Assembly: GCF_026130605.1 (NCBI RefSeq)
Contig: NZ_JANFAU010000003.1
Span: forward strand, 1-64,000
Length of the DNA: 64,000 nucleotides
Source of the DNA: Sphingomonas lycopersici
GTDB taxonomy: Bacteria > Pseudomonadota > Alphaproteobacteria > Sphingomonadales > Sphingomonadaceae
Direction of reading: 5' to 3'
Both the position numbers and the translations under genes were made by a program. The notes beneath the pieces are model-generated. The model was not told the DNA's origin. It worked only from the letters and a program-made list of their open reading frames with translations, and did no database searches. Below are positions 16,623 to 24,655 of this stretch, one piece after another; within the stretch, counting starts at the first letter, position 1, and each line of letters starts with the position of its first letter.

Positions 16623-18890
16623 TCAGAACGAGCGCGACAGGCTGATGCCATAGGTGCGCGGCAGGTTATAGACCAGCCCGGCATAACCGCCCGAGACGAC
16701 CTGATAGGCCTCTGCGACATAGCGGATGTCGGTCAGGTTGCGCACCCACAGGGATCCCTGCCAGCCGGCGCCGTCCTCGATCATCAGGCGCGCGTTGAGC
16801 AAGGCGTGCGGCGGCGTCTGGAGGATTTTCGTGTTGAGCAAGTCGCGCTGCGAGCGGCTTTCGTATTTCACGTCGATTGACGGGGTGACCGTGTAGCGGC
16901 CGACCGGGGCGGCATAGCGCGCCGAGCCGTTCAGCGTCCACTCGGGGGAATTGGCCAGCCGGCCGCCGGCGAGGTCGACGATCGTGCCGAACAGATTCTG
17001 CTGCCGCAGCGTGTCGAGCTTCTGATAGGTATAGCTCGCGCCGGCGTCGATGCTGAGCCTGCGGACCGGGCGGAGTGCGAGCTTGAGCTCGCCGCCCGCG
17101 ATATCGGCGCCCTTGCCGTTGGTGAGGTAAGGGGCGTTGACCCCGGTGCGATTTTCGATCGCGGTGACGATGATATCGGTCCAGCGATTGTAGAAGGCCG
17201 CCGCCTCGATCCGCACGCCGGGCGCGACCGACGCCTTGATCCCCAGTTCATAGGCCGTCACGCGTTCCTGACGGGTGGGCTGAAGCGCCGCCTGGCTGCC
17301 GAGGAAATAGGAATTGAACGTCCCGGCGTCGAACCCGCGCGAGATGTTGGCGTAGATCAGCACTTGGTCGCTCGGCGTATAATCGAGCGCGATCCGCCCC
17401 GACCAGTCGCTCTGGTTGAGCTTGTTGCTGCCGGCGAAGGTCGTCGCACCGGTGCCGCCGGTCGGGGTGAAGACCGAGCGATAGGTGAAATCGCGCCCGA
17501 CCCAGGTCTGGCGCAACCCGCCGGTGAGCTTGAGCGTCGGGGTCAGGCGATAGTCGAGCTGGCCGAAGATCGCGCCGGTGCGGGTGGAGAGCTTCGAATA
17601 ATCGGCGACCGCGCCGCCGAACCAGTCACGGAAATCGGACGAGAAGATCGGGTTGCCGGTCAGGCGGTCCCAGGAATAATAAGCGCCCGCGATCCAGGTC
17701 AGCGCGGCGCCGTCGTCGTCCGACGCGAGCCGCAATTCCTGCGAGAATTGATCGACGGTGCTGCCGCGGATCGTATCGGTCACGACATTGGCGCCGCCAT
17801 CCTCGTCGAGCCCCTCGCGCCGCTTGAGATGGTCGTAGCCCGTCACCGAGGTCAGGCGGACCGCGCCGAAGCTATAGTCGATCTGCCCAACGACGCCGTA
17901 GGTGCTGTTGTCATGCCGGCCGTAGAGGCTGCGGGGGTTGTCGTAGACGCTCTTCGTCTGCTTGTGATAGCCCGAGACGTCGACGCAATTGGCATTCGCG
18001 CCGGCGATGTCGCCGGCAAGGAATTGCGGGCAGATCTGCCCGGCATTGGGCTGACCCGCCGGCACCAATGCGGCGACCGAGGTGAACGGCCAGGTATCCG
18101 AGCGATCGACTCCGCCGTGCCCGGTGACGGTGATGCGCAGCCCGTCATTGTCGGTGAAGAGCAGCGAGCCGCGGAAGAAAGCGGTACGGATCTGGCCGTA
18201 ATGATCGCCGCCGCTGCGATCGGTCTGCGGGCCGTCCCATTGGCGCACCACCTTGGTCGCGATCCGCCCGGCGAGCGTATCGCCGACGAGCGGGCCGCCG
18301 ATCGCCGCTTCGACGTTGAGATAATTGTACCGGCCGAAATCGATCTGCGCATAGCCATTGGGGGTGAAGTTCGGCTGGCGCGAGATGAAATTGACCGCGC
18401 CCGCGGTGGTATTGCGGCCGTAAAGCGTCCCTTGCGGGCCTTTGAGCACCTCGACCCGCTCCTGATCGAACATCTGGAAGGCGAGCATCGGCGAGGACGA
18501 CTGATAGATGCCGTCGACATAGACGCCGGTGGTCTGCGGGGCGCTTTCGTTGAAATTGTCCGCGCTCATCCCGCGGAGGGTGATCGAGGGATAGCTGTTC
18601 TCGCCGAACGGCAGATGGACCGCGAGATTGGGCGTGTACATCGTCAGATCGCGCACGCTGGTCGCGCCCTCCTCGCGCAGCCGATTGCCGTCGAAGGCGT
18701 CGATGGTGATCCCGACCTTGTCGAGTCGCTCCTCGCGATGCTGCGCCGTGACGACGATGTCGCCGCCCTCGACGGTGCCGGCTTTGGCCTGGGGGGATGC
18801 CGGGTCCGCAGGCGTGGCGACGGCGGGGGCTGTGCCGATCAGCAGCAGCGCGGTCGATTGGACAAGCAGTCGATGGACGTTCGGAATCAT
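16623..18890 (-). CDS. TonB-dependent receptor of the GntR-regulated locus
   Basis: The 755-residue protein has a signal peptide (VQSTALLLIGTAPAVA), a plug beginning GGDIVVTAQHREERLDKVG and containing EVLKGPQGTLYGRNTTAGAVN, and a barrel ending in SLSRSF. This plug type is typical of sphingomonad receptors for organic nutrients rather than siderophores. It faces the GntR operon across a 137-bp gap holding two identical palindromes. A promoter with -35 TTGACT (minus strand of 18942-18947), 17-base spacing and -10 TAAGCC (18919-18924) can be read for it. ATG 18890 is preferred to 18947 because the latter would start inside the operator. Confidence 0.9.
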   Translation of the reverse strand: MIPNVHRLLVQSTALLLIGTAPAVATPADPASPQAKAGTVEGGDIVVTAQHREERLDKVGITIDAFDGNRLREEGATSVRDLTMYTPNLAVHLPFGENSYPSITLRGMSADNFNESAPQTTGVYVDGIYQSSSPMLAFQMFDQERVEVLKGPQGTLYGRNTTAGAVNFISRQPNFTPNGYAQIDFGRYNYLNVEAAIGGPLVGDTLAGRIATKVVRQWDGPQTDRSGGDHYGQIRTAFFRGSLLFTDNDGLRITVTGHGGVDRSDTWPFTSVAALVPAGQPNAGQICPQFLAGDIAGANANCVDVSGYHKQTKSVYDNPRSLYGRHDNSTYGVVGQIDYSFGAVRLTSVTGYDHLKRREGLDEDGGANVVTDTIRGSTVDQFSQELRLASDDDGAALTWIAGAYYSWDRLTGNPIFSSDFRDWFGGAVADYSKLSTRTGAIFGQLDYRLTPTLKLTGGLRQTWVGRDFTYRSVFTPTGGTGATTFAGSNKLNQSDWSGRIALDYTPSDQVLIYANISRGFDAGTFNSYFLGSQAALQPTRQERVTAYELGIKASVAPGVRIEAAAFYNRWTDIIVTAIENRTGVNAPYLTNGKGADIAGGELKLALRPVRRLSIDAGASYTYQKLDTLRQQNLFGTIVDLAGGRLANSPEWTLNGSARYAAPVGRYTVTPSIDVKYESRSQRDLLNTKILQTPPHALLNARLMIEDGAGWQGSLWVRNLTDIRYVAEAYQVVSGGYAGLVYNLPRTYGISLSRSF

Positions 18891-18918
18891 ACCCCACCCC
18901 CTAACGTTATCGGGCAAA

Positions 18919-18949
18919 GGCTTATGAATGATCGATTGACTAGTCAACC
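18919..18949 (-). promoter_or_regulatory. Operator copy 1 overlapping the TBDR promoter
   Basis: TTGACTAGTCAA at 18936-18947 is a perfect 12-bp palindrome within GATTGACTAGTCAACC. Its minus-strand TTGACT serves as a good -35 element, followed 17 bases later by TAAGCC as -10, and the receptor ATG comes about 30 bases further on. Binding of a repressor here would block RNA polymerase. The copy 57 bases away is the likely partner site. Confidence 0.75.
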
Positions 18950-18990
18950 TGACAAATATCTCTCTTCAAAGGTGCGACCATGCTGTCGAC

Positions 18991-19020
18991 GGTTGACTAG
19001 TCAACCTTAAATGCTAAGCT
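18991..19020 (+). promoter_or_regulatory. Operator copy 2 overlapping the GntR operon promoter
   Basis: GGTTGACTAGTCAACC at 18991-19006 is a perfect 16-bp palindrome. It contains TTGACT (18993-18998), usable as -35, with TAAGCT at 19015-19020 as -10 after 16 bases. The regulator's ATG at 19028 is only 7 bases past the -10 and has no Shine-Dalgarno sequence, so the transcript may be leaderless. The symmetric site suits a GntR-family dimer, giving autoregulation. Confidence 0.75.
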
Positions 19021-19027
19021 CCGGCGC

Positions 19028-19810
19028 ATGACCAACGCGCTTACGCGGCACGGGCCGCTCTACATCCGGATCGCGGCGGAGCTGCGCGCGGGCATCCTGT
19101 CGCGGCGCTGGCAGCCGGGCGACCAGCTGCCCAGCGAGGCGCAATTGTGCCGCGAATATGGCGTCAGCCGGGGGACGGTGGTTCGCGCGATCGAAATCCT
19201 GCTTCAGGAGGGGCTGGCGCATCGCCGGCAGGGCGATGGCACCTATGTTTCGCGGCCGTCGCTGCATCGTCAGCCGGGATTCCTGACCGGCTTTTCGCAT
19301 TCGGTGCGCGATCAGGGACGCGTGCCGACGCATCGTATCCTGGGGTTCACGCGGCTGTCCGCCGCCGAGGCGCAGCAATATGGCTGCGGCGGCCCCGCGG
19401 TCCGGCTGTCGCGTCTGCGGCTGGTCGACGACACGCCCTGGGCGCTGCACAATTCGGTCGTGCCGGAGCAGGTCGCGGAGCGCGTGCCGGCGCTGACCGC
19501 GGACGGCGTCGAACTGCTCCACGCCGCCGACTTCTCGCTTTATCAGGCGATGGAGGAAGCCGGCATCCATGTCGATCATGCCGAGGAACTGCTCCGCGCG
19601 CGCGCCGCGACGCCGGAGGAGGCGGCGCTGCTCGGCGTCCCGTCCGGCACCGCGCTGATGGCGATCAACCGTCGCGCTTATGATGCGGCGGGGCGGATCG
19701 TCGAATTGGTCGAAACGAATTATGTGGGTGATTCATATAGTTATGAGACGCGGCTGACACGCGATCGCGGCGTCGCCCATATGGTCTCGCAGGTCGCGGA
19801 TCGGCATTGA
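19028..19810 (+). CDS. GntR-family regulator with UTRA domain
   Basis: The 260-residue protein has an N-terminal winged helix (about 10-75: QPGDQLPSEAQLCREYGVS, then RGTVVRAIEILL) and a UTRA effector-binding domain. UTRA proteins usually sense a small molecule from the pathway they control, often a phosphorylated sugar. It is the first gene of a six-gene operon and faces the TBDR-MFS pair, with palindromic operators in between. Its stop overlaps the next gene's ATG in TGATG. The absence of a ribosome-binding site and the nearby -10 suggest leaderless translation. Confidence 0.9.
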   Translation: MTNALTRHGPLYIRIAAELRAGILSRRWQPGDQLPSEAQLCREYGVSRGTVVRAIEILLQEGLAHRRQGDGTYVSRPSLHRQPGFLTGFSHSVRDQGRVPTHRILGFTRLSAAEAQQYGCGGPAVRLSRLRLVDDTPWALHNSVVPEQVAERVPALTADGVELLHAADFSLYQAMEEAGIHVDHAEELLRARAATPEEAALLGVPSGTALMAINRRAYDAAGRIVELVETNYVGDSYSYETRLTRDRGVAHMVSQVADRH

Positions 19811-20403
19811 TGCCCCGCGACTGGCATGAGGCGGGGTCGCCCGAGCGTACCGCGCTGGTTCTCGTCGATCTGCAGAATGGTTTCCTGCATCCGGAGGGCG
19901 GGAATTACTATCCCGCCGCGTCGGACATCGTGCCCAATCTGCGCCGGCTGCTCGCCCATGCGCGGTCGCGCGGGCGGCTGATCGTCCATGTCGCCGACCG
20001 GCATCGCGCCGGGCTGGCCGATTTCGAATCCGCCAAGCTGCCCGAGCATTGCGTCGACGGCGCGTTCGACGCCGCCTTCTTCGACGGCTTCGGCCCGCCC
20101 GAGCCCGCGCCGGCCAATGAACTCGTCGTCGTGAAGCGCCGGTTCAGCGCCTTCTTCGCCACCGATCTCGACCTGACGCTGCGCGAGAATGCGATCGAAC
20201 GGCTGGTGGTGGCGGGGGTCAAGACCAACGTCTGCGTCCGCGCGACGATCCAGGATGGTTTCGGTCTCGGTTACAGCTGCCTGCTGGCGCGCGCGGCGAC
20301 CAATTCCAATCGCACCAATCTGGAGGCCGCGGCGGTCGAGGACATCGATCGCTATATGGGGTGGTGCGTCGCGCTGGCGGATGCCGAGGCGGCGCTCGGA
20401 TGA
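19810..20403 (+). CDS. Isochorismatase-like cysteine hydrolase
   Basis: The 197-residue protein has the isochorismatase-fold triad: D20 (VLVDLQNGF), K109 (VVVKRRFSAF) and C142 (GVKTNVCVRAT). The family includes nicotinamidases, carbamoylases and RutB-type ureidoacrylate amidohydrolases, and hydrolyses amide or carbamoyl bonds through a thioester. Alignment by eye puts it closer to the RutB/carbamoylase side than to nicotinamidase, with low certainty. ATG 19810 is used, overlapping the regulator's TGA; a TTG one codon earlier is possible. Its place between a UTRA regulator and a PfkB kinase suggests it removes the nitrogenous part of a sugar-linked substrate. Confidence 0.85.
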   Translation: MPRDWHEAGSPERTALVLVDLQNGFLHPEGGNYYPAASDIVPNLRRLLAHARSRGRLIVHVADRHRAGLADFESAKLPEHCVDGAFDAAFFDGFGPPEPAPANELVVVKRRFSAFFATDLDLTLRENAIERLVVAGVKTNVCVRATIQDGFGLGYSCLLARAATNSNRTNLEAAAVEDIDRYMGWCVALADAEAALG

Positions 20404-21245
20404 CGCGTATCGCGCTTGTCGGCTATGCCTCGCTCGATCATCCGATCCAGCTCGACGGCGTCTATCGCCCGCATTGGACGACGCCGATCCGGCATCGCGG
20501 CGGCGGCGCCTGGCCGCGCGCGGGCGGGTGCCATTATTATGCCGCGCTGCCGATCGCGCGGGCGGGGATGCGGCCGTCGCTCGTCACCTGGATCGGCGGC
20601 GACGATTTCGGCGCGCTCTACCGCCGCCAATGCGTCGCGGCGGGGATCGCCGACGATGGCATGGCGGTGATCGCCGACGGGGCCACGCCGCTGTGCTTTC
20701 TCGTCTACGAGGATAATGGCGCCTGCGCCTGCCTGATCGATTTCGGCATGGCGGGGCGCGAGACGGTCACCCCCGAGCAGGAAAAGGTGCTGACGGCGGC
20801 CGATCTCGTGTGCCTGACGGTGGCGCCCCCGGCGGCGAGCCGCCACGCGCTGGATCTGGTGCGGCCCGACGCGACGCTCGCCTGGGTGACGAAGAACGAC
20901 CCGGTCTCCTTTCCGCCACGGCTGCGCGATACGATCGCGCACCGATCGCGTATCATCTTCTGCAACAAGCGCGAACTGGCGTGGGTCGACGAGGCGCTGG
21001 GCGGGGCGATCGGCGACCGCACGATCGTCGAGACCAATGGCGCGTCGGAAATCACCGTCCACCGCGTGCAAGGCGAGGTCGCCATTCCGGTTTCGCCGGT
21101 CGCGGCGACCGACACCACCGGCGCCGGCGATACGCTGGCGGGGGGAACCTTGGCGGCGATTGCCGCGGGCGAGACCGATATCATCGCCGCGGTCCACGCC
21201 GGCGCGGCTGCCGCGCGCGATCTGCTGCGGCAACGGACCGCCTGA
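20400..21245 (+). CDS. PfkB/ribokinase-family sugar or nucleoside kinase
   Basis: The 281-residue protein ends with the PfkB signature ATDTTGAGDTLAGG, whose GAGD (241-244) carries the catalytic base D244. The N-terminal substrate-binding glycine region is GGGAWPRAGGCHYYAA (34-49), slightly unlike ribokinase's GGKGAN. It would phosphorylate a sugar or nucleoside with ATP in the cytoplasm. It overlaps the hydrolase stop by ATGA and is followed by a phosphorylase-like gene. That combination fits nucleoside or N-glycoside breakdown. The exact substrate is not evident. Confidence 0.87.
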   Translation: MTRIALVGYASLDHPIQLDGVYRPHWTTPIRHRGGGAWPRAGGCHYYAALPIARAGMRPSLVTWIGGDDFGALYRRQCVAAGIADDGMAVIADGATPLCFLVYEDNGACACLIDFGMAGRETVTPEQEKVLTAADLVCLTVAPPAASRHALDLVRPDATLAWVTKNDPVSFPPRLRDTIAHRSRIIFCNKRELAWVDEALGGAIGDRTIVETNGASEITVHRVQGEVAIPVSPVAATDTTGAGDTLAGGTLAAIAAGETDIIAAVHAGAAAARDLLRQRTA

Positions 21246-21271
21246 CCGACACATCAACACGGGAGACCCAT

Positions 21272-22009
21272 GTGACCAAGCGCGCCTGGTATATCGGCTG
21301 CGATCAAAGTGAAATTGCCGAACGGGCCCTGCTGATCGGCGATCCGGCGCGTGTCGCGCGGCTGGCCGCGCAGCTCGACGAGGTTCATCGGGTGAAGGAG
21401 AATCGCGGGCTGCGCACCATCTCCGGCTTCCACAAGGGCGTGCGGGTCACCGCCTCCGCTTTCGGCATGGGCGGCCCGATCGCGACGATCGTGCTGCATG
21501 AGCTCGCCAATCTGGGCGCGACGACCTTCCTGCGCATCGGCACGTCGATGGCGTTGCCGCCGGTCGAGCTGGGCGAGTTTCTGATCGCGACCGAGGCCTG
21601 GGGACAGGACGGTGCCTCGATCGCCTACGGCGGCACCGGCGATCCCGTGCCCGCGGCCGACGCGTTAGTGGCGCAGCTTCGCCACGCCGTCGCGACGCAC
21701 GGCTTGCCGTCTCGCGCGGGGCGGTTCGCCAGCTTCGACGGCTTCTACCGCGACATGTTCTCGATCGACCCCGATACCGAGGCGCGGGTCGCGGCGGTGC
21801 GTGAGGACATGCTGCGGCAAGGCGTGCTGGTAACCGATATGGAAACCGCGCCGCTCTTCACCGCCGCGCGTGCGTTGGGGGTGCGCGCCGGGAGCCTGTG
21901 CGTCGCCACCGTTGACAGCGACACCCAGCGCAAGATCGCGGATGACGAGATGGCGACGCTCGAGCGCCGGCTGTTCGACGCCGCGCTCGATGCGCTGGTC
22001 GCCGCCTGA
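21272..22009 (+). CDS. Uridine-phosphorylase-like nucleoside phosphorylase
   Basis: The 245-residue protein matches the NP-I family in order: phosphate-binding GDPARV, GMGGPIATIVLHEL, the LRIGTS core, SFDGFY and the ribose-binding DMETAPLF. The overall pattern is nearer to uridine phosphorylase than to purine phosphorylases. It would cleave an N-glycosidic bond with phosphate to give a sugar 1-phosphate. The start is GTG at 21272, after GGGAGA; the overlapping ATG at 21270 is followed at once by a stop. It sits between the PfkB kinase and the SIS protein, a grouping that suggests a dedicated nucleoside-like pathway. Confidence 0.82.
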   Translation: MTKRAWYIGCDQSEIAERALLIGDPARVARLAAQLDEVHRVKENRGLRTISGFHKGVRVTASAFGMGGPIATIVLHELANLGATTFLRIGTSMALPPVELGEFLIATEAWGQDGASIAYGGTGDPVPAADALVAQLRHAVATHGLPSRAGRFASFDGFYRDMFSIDPDTEARVAAVREDMLRQGVLVTDMETAPLFTAARALGVRAGSLCVATVDSDTQRKIADDEMATLERRLFDAALDALVAA

Positions 22010-22037
22010 AGCATCCACCGTTTACCGGAGACACGCC

Positions 22038-22802
22038 ATGTCCATTATCGCCGATTATCACCGCATGCTCTCCACCCGGCTCGCCACGGTGTTCGAAACG
22101 CAGGCGCATCTCATCGACCGGGCGGCGGAGATCTGTGCCGATGCGATCGCGGCGGACCGGCTGGTCTTCACCTTCGGCACCGGGCACGGCGCGTTCGCCG
22201 CGCTGGAGATGTTCCCGCGCACCGGCACGGTGGTCGGCTTCCGGCCGATCGTGGAGAGCACGATGATCTCCTTCCACCGCGTTCTGGGTGACATGGGCGC
22301 GCGCCAATATCGCTTCATCCACGCGCAGGAAGGCTATGGCGATGCGATCCTCAGCTCGCACCAGACCTTGCCCGACGATGCGATGCTGATCTTCTCCCAC
22401 TCCGGGCTCAACGCGGTGACGCTCGACATCGCGCTTGGCGCCAAGGCCAAGGGCATGAAGGTGATCGGGGTCACCAGCCTGCCGCATTCCACCAGCACGC
22501 CGTCGCGCCATTCGTCGGGCAAGCGGCTGTTCGAGGTCGCCGATGTGGTGATCGACACCGGGGTGCCGAAGGGCGATGCGGGGATCGAGATCGAGGGCGT
22601 GACCGGCCGTACCGGCGCGACCTCGACCAGCATCGCGATCGCGATCGGCCAGGCGATCAATGCCGCGACGGTCGAAAAGCTCAACGCGCGCGGGGTGGAA
22701 ACGCATATCATGGTCAGCCCCAACACCACCGAGAAGAAGAGCGCGGACGCGCAGAACGACCGCAATTACGCCGAATTGTGGCGCCGGCTGAGCGCGCGAT
22801 GA
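22038..22802 (+). CDS. SIS-domain phosphosugar-binding protein (COG4821-like)
   Basis: The 254-residue protein has a single SIS fold: FTFGTGHGAFAALEMF in the first half and SHSGLNAVTLDIALGAKAKG as the phosphosugar-binding loop. It resembles the uncharacterised COG4821 group rather than GlmS or MurQ. It probably isomerises or dehydrates a phosphorylated sugar made by the neighbouring kinase or phosphorylase. It starts at ATG 22038 with CCGGAG ahead, 28 bases after the phosphorylase stop, and overlaps the aldehyde dehydrogenase start by ATGA. Confidence 0.82.
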   Translation: MSIIADYHRMLSTRLATVFETQAHLIDRAAEICADAIAADRLVFTFGTGHGAFAALEMFPRTGTVVGFRPIVESTMISFHRVLGDMGARQYRFIHAQEGYGDAILSSHQTLPDDAMLIFSHSGLNAVTLDIALGAKAKGMKVIGVTSLPHSTSTPSRHSSGKRLFEVADVVIDTGVPKGDAGIEIEGVTGRTGATSTSIAIAIGQAINAATVEKLNARGVETHIMVSPNTTEKKSADAQNDRNYAELWRRLSAR

Positions 22803-24271
22803 GCGGGGCAGGGGCGATGGAGATGGAAACGACGCTTTTCTACGGCGGCGAATGGCATCTGCCGGCCAAGGAAGCGTGGTTCACGGTGGTCGACCCGGCG
22901 ACCGGCCGCCCGATCGGGCGCACCGCGCTGGCCGGCGCAGCGGATGTCGATCGCGCGGTCGACGCCGCGCGCGCCGCGCAGCGCGACTGGGCCGCGATCG
23001 GCGCGGACGCGCGCGCGCGCATCCTCCACGCCGCCGCCGATCGCATCGCCGAACGCGCCGATGCGATCGCGCGGCTGCTGACGCTGGAACAGGGCAAGCC
23101 CGTCGGCGACAGCCGCAAGGAAATCGATTTCGGCGTCGAGGTGATTCACTATTACGCCGAGGAGGCGCGGCGTGTCGGCGGCTCGATCCGGCCGAGCGCC
23201 TCGCCCGAGGTGCGCAACCTCGTCAGCCATCACCCGGTCGGCATCGTCGCCGGCATCGTGCCGTGGAATTATCCGGTCGATCTCTATTGCTGGAAGGTGG
23301 GGCCGGCGCTCGCCGCCGGCTGCCCGGCGATCATCAAGCCGCCGCACGAAACGCCGTTCGCGATTGCCGAAGTGGTCCGCTGCTTCGACGAAGCCGGATT
23401 GCCGCCGGGCGTTCTCGCCAACCTGCCTGGCCGCGGCCCGGAGGCCGGCGCCGCGCTCGCCGCGCATCCCGGGATTGCGATGATTTCCGCCACCGCGTCG
23501 ATCGCCGCGGGCCAAGAGATTGCGCGCCGCGCCGCGGGCAATCTCAAGCGGCTGAGCCTCGAACTCGGCGGGCATGCCCCGTTTATCGTCCTGCCCGATG
23601 CCGATGTGGAAGCGGCCGCCAAGGCGGCGCTGCGGCGGTCCTTCTCGAACATGGGGCAGATCTGCATCGCGGTGAACCGCATCCTCGTCCACCGCGACGT
23701 CCACCATCGCTTCGCCGACGCGCTGGCGGCGCAGACGGATGCGATCGTGCTGGGCCATGGCCTTGAGGAAGGCGTGGCTTACGGCCCGGTCCTCAACGCG
23801 AGCGTGATCGAGCGGACGCAGGCGCATCTCGACGATGCTTTGGCCAAGGGCGGGCGGTTGCTGGCCGGCGGGCAACGGCCGCGGCTCGACGGGCTGGAGG
23901 AAGGATTCTTCTATCGCCCGACCTTGGTGGATGAGGCGCCGCTCGATTCGCTGCCGATGACGAGCGAAAGCTTCGGCCCGATCGCCGCGATGCGCGCCTT
24001 CGACACGATCGAGGAGATGCTGGCGATCGCCAACGGCCTGGAATTCGGCCTCGCCGCCTATCTCTACACCGAGGATCTGGAACGCGGCTGGGCGATCGCC
24101 GAGGCGCTCGAATGCGGAATGGTCGGGGTGAACGTCAACGATACATCCGATCTCCAGGCACCGTTCGGCGGGACCAAGCTGAGCGGCCTTGGCCGTGAAT
24201 TGGGGACCGAGGGGCTGATGGCGTATCTGGAACCCAAGCTGATCCGGATGCGGCGGCGGGCGATCGGTTAG
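22799..24271 (+). CDS. NAD(P)-dependent aldehyde dehydrogenase
   Basis: The 490-residue protein has the full ALDH set: PWNYP (N157), K180, the general base E255 (LSLELGGHAP) and nucleophile C289 (SNMGQICIAVNRI). It resembles succinate-semialdehyde and related dehydrogenases. It would oxidise an aldehyde made in the last step of the locus. ATG 22799 overlaps the SIS gene stop (ATGA); ATG 22817, after AGGGGCG, is an alternative giving 484 residues. It closes the six-gene operon and is followed by REP-like palindromes. Confidence 0.92.
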   Translation: MSGAGAMEMETTLFYGGEWHLPAKEAWFTVVDPATGRPIGRTALAGAADVDRAVDAARAAQRDWAAIGADARARILHAAADRIAERADAIARLLTLEQGKPVGDSRKEIDFGVEVIHYYAEEARRVGGSIRPSASPEVRNLVSHHPVGIVAGIVPWNYPVDLYCWKVGPALAAGCPAIIKPPHETPFAIAEVVRCFDEAGLPPGVLANLPGRGPEAGAALAAHPGIAMISATASIAAGQEIARRAAGNLKRLSLELGGHAPFIVLPDADVEAAAKAALRRSFSNMGQICIAVNRILVHRDVHHRFADALAAQTDAIVLGHGLEEGVAYGPVLNASVIERTQAHLDDALAKGGRLLAGGQRPRLDGLEEGFFYRPTLVDEAPLDSLPMTSESFGPIAAMRAFDTIEEMLAIANGLEFGLAAYLYTEDLERGWAIAEALECGMVGVNVNDTSDLQAPFGGTKLSGLGRELGTEGLMAYLEPKLIRMRRRAIG

Positions 24272-24360
24272 GCCGATCCCTCGGCGCTAATCCACCCGCC
24301 AACCCGGCTCAAGGCCGGGGTGACGAGGGATATGCGGCGACCGGCGTGTAAATGAGATCC

Positions 24361-24380
24361 ACCCCGGCGTAGGCCGGGGT
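24361..24380. repeat. REP-like palindrome 1
   Basis: The 20-base palindrome has arms ACCCCGGC and GCCGGGGT around GTAG. It is likely a dispersed intergenic repeat and could fold as a strong hairpin in RNA from the upstream operon. Confidence 0.7.
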
Positions 24381-24443
24381 CCAGCAGCGGGCCGGTCGGG
24401 ACTGGATGCCGGCCTTCGCCCGGGTGGCCGTTCCATCTCTTGT

Positions 24444-24463
24444 GTCCCCGCGAAGGCGGGGAC
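24444..24463. repeat. REP-like palindrome 2
   Basis: The 20-base palindrome has arms GTCCCCGC and GCGGGGAC around GAAG. A related TCTTCGCGGGGACAC half occurs at about 40930-40945, which supports a dispersed repeat family. Confidence 0.7.
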
Positions 24464-24615
24464 CCAGTCTGGGCTCCCGCCTTCGCGGCAGCACAAGGGC
24501 ACGCGCGGTTTGATTGCGCTGAGGCGCATGACGCGCAAATCCCGCACCGAATTGCGAGCGGTTCGCAACAATATGCTTGACCCGGTCCAGCAGCGCATTT
24601 AGCCCGCGTTGCATC

Positions 24616-24634
24616 GATAACGATTCGCAATAGC
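24616..24634. promoter_or_regulatory. Candidate Fur-type iron box upstream of heme receptor
   Basis: GATAACGATTCGCAATAGC ends 22 bases before the receptor's TTG start. Its TTCGCAATAGC part is identical to 4996-5006 upstream of the siderophore receptor, and GATAACGATT resembles half of a classical Fur box. The match is by eye only. Confidence 0.45.
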
Positions 24635-24655
24635 GAAAATAACCGGGAAACAGCC

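Larger units (their letters stand above)
24272..24655. other. 384-bp intergenic region with REP-like palindromes
   Basis: No gene is seen. ACCCCGGCGTAGGCCGGGGT (24361-24380) and GTCCCCGCGAAGGCGGGGAC (24444-24463) are GC-rich palindromes with 8-bp arms and 4-base loops; a third, imperfect one (CCCGGCTCAAGGCCGGG) is at 24303-24319. Such short palindromes are common dispersed repeats between sphingomonad genes and could also end the upstream operon. The last 60 bases hold the promoter region of the heme-type receptor. Confidence 0.7.

Noticed and set aside
19810..20403. Nicotinamidase
   Set aside because: The catalytic triad is shared across the whole isochorismatase-like family, and the metal-binding His/Asp pattern of nicotinamidases is not evident.
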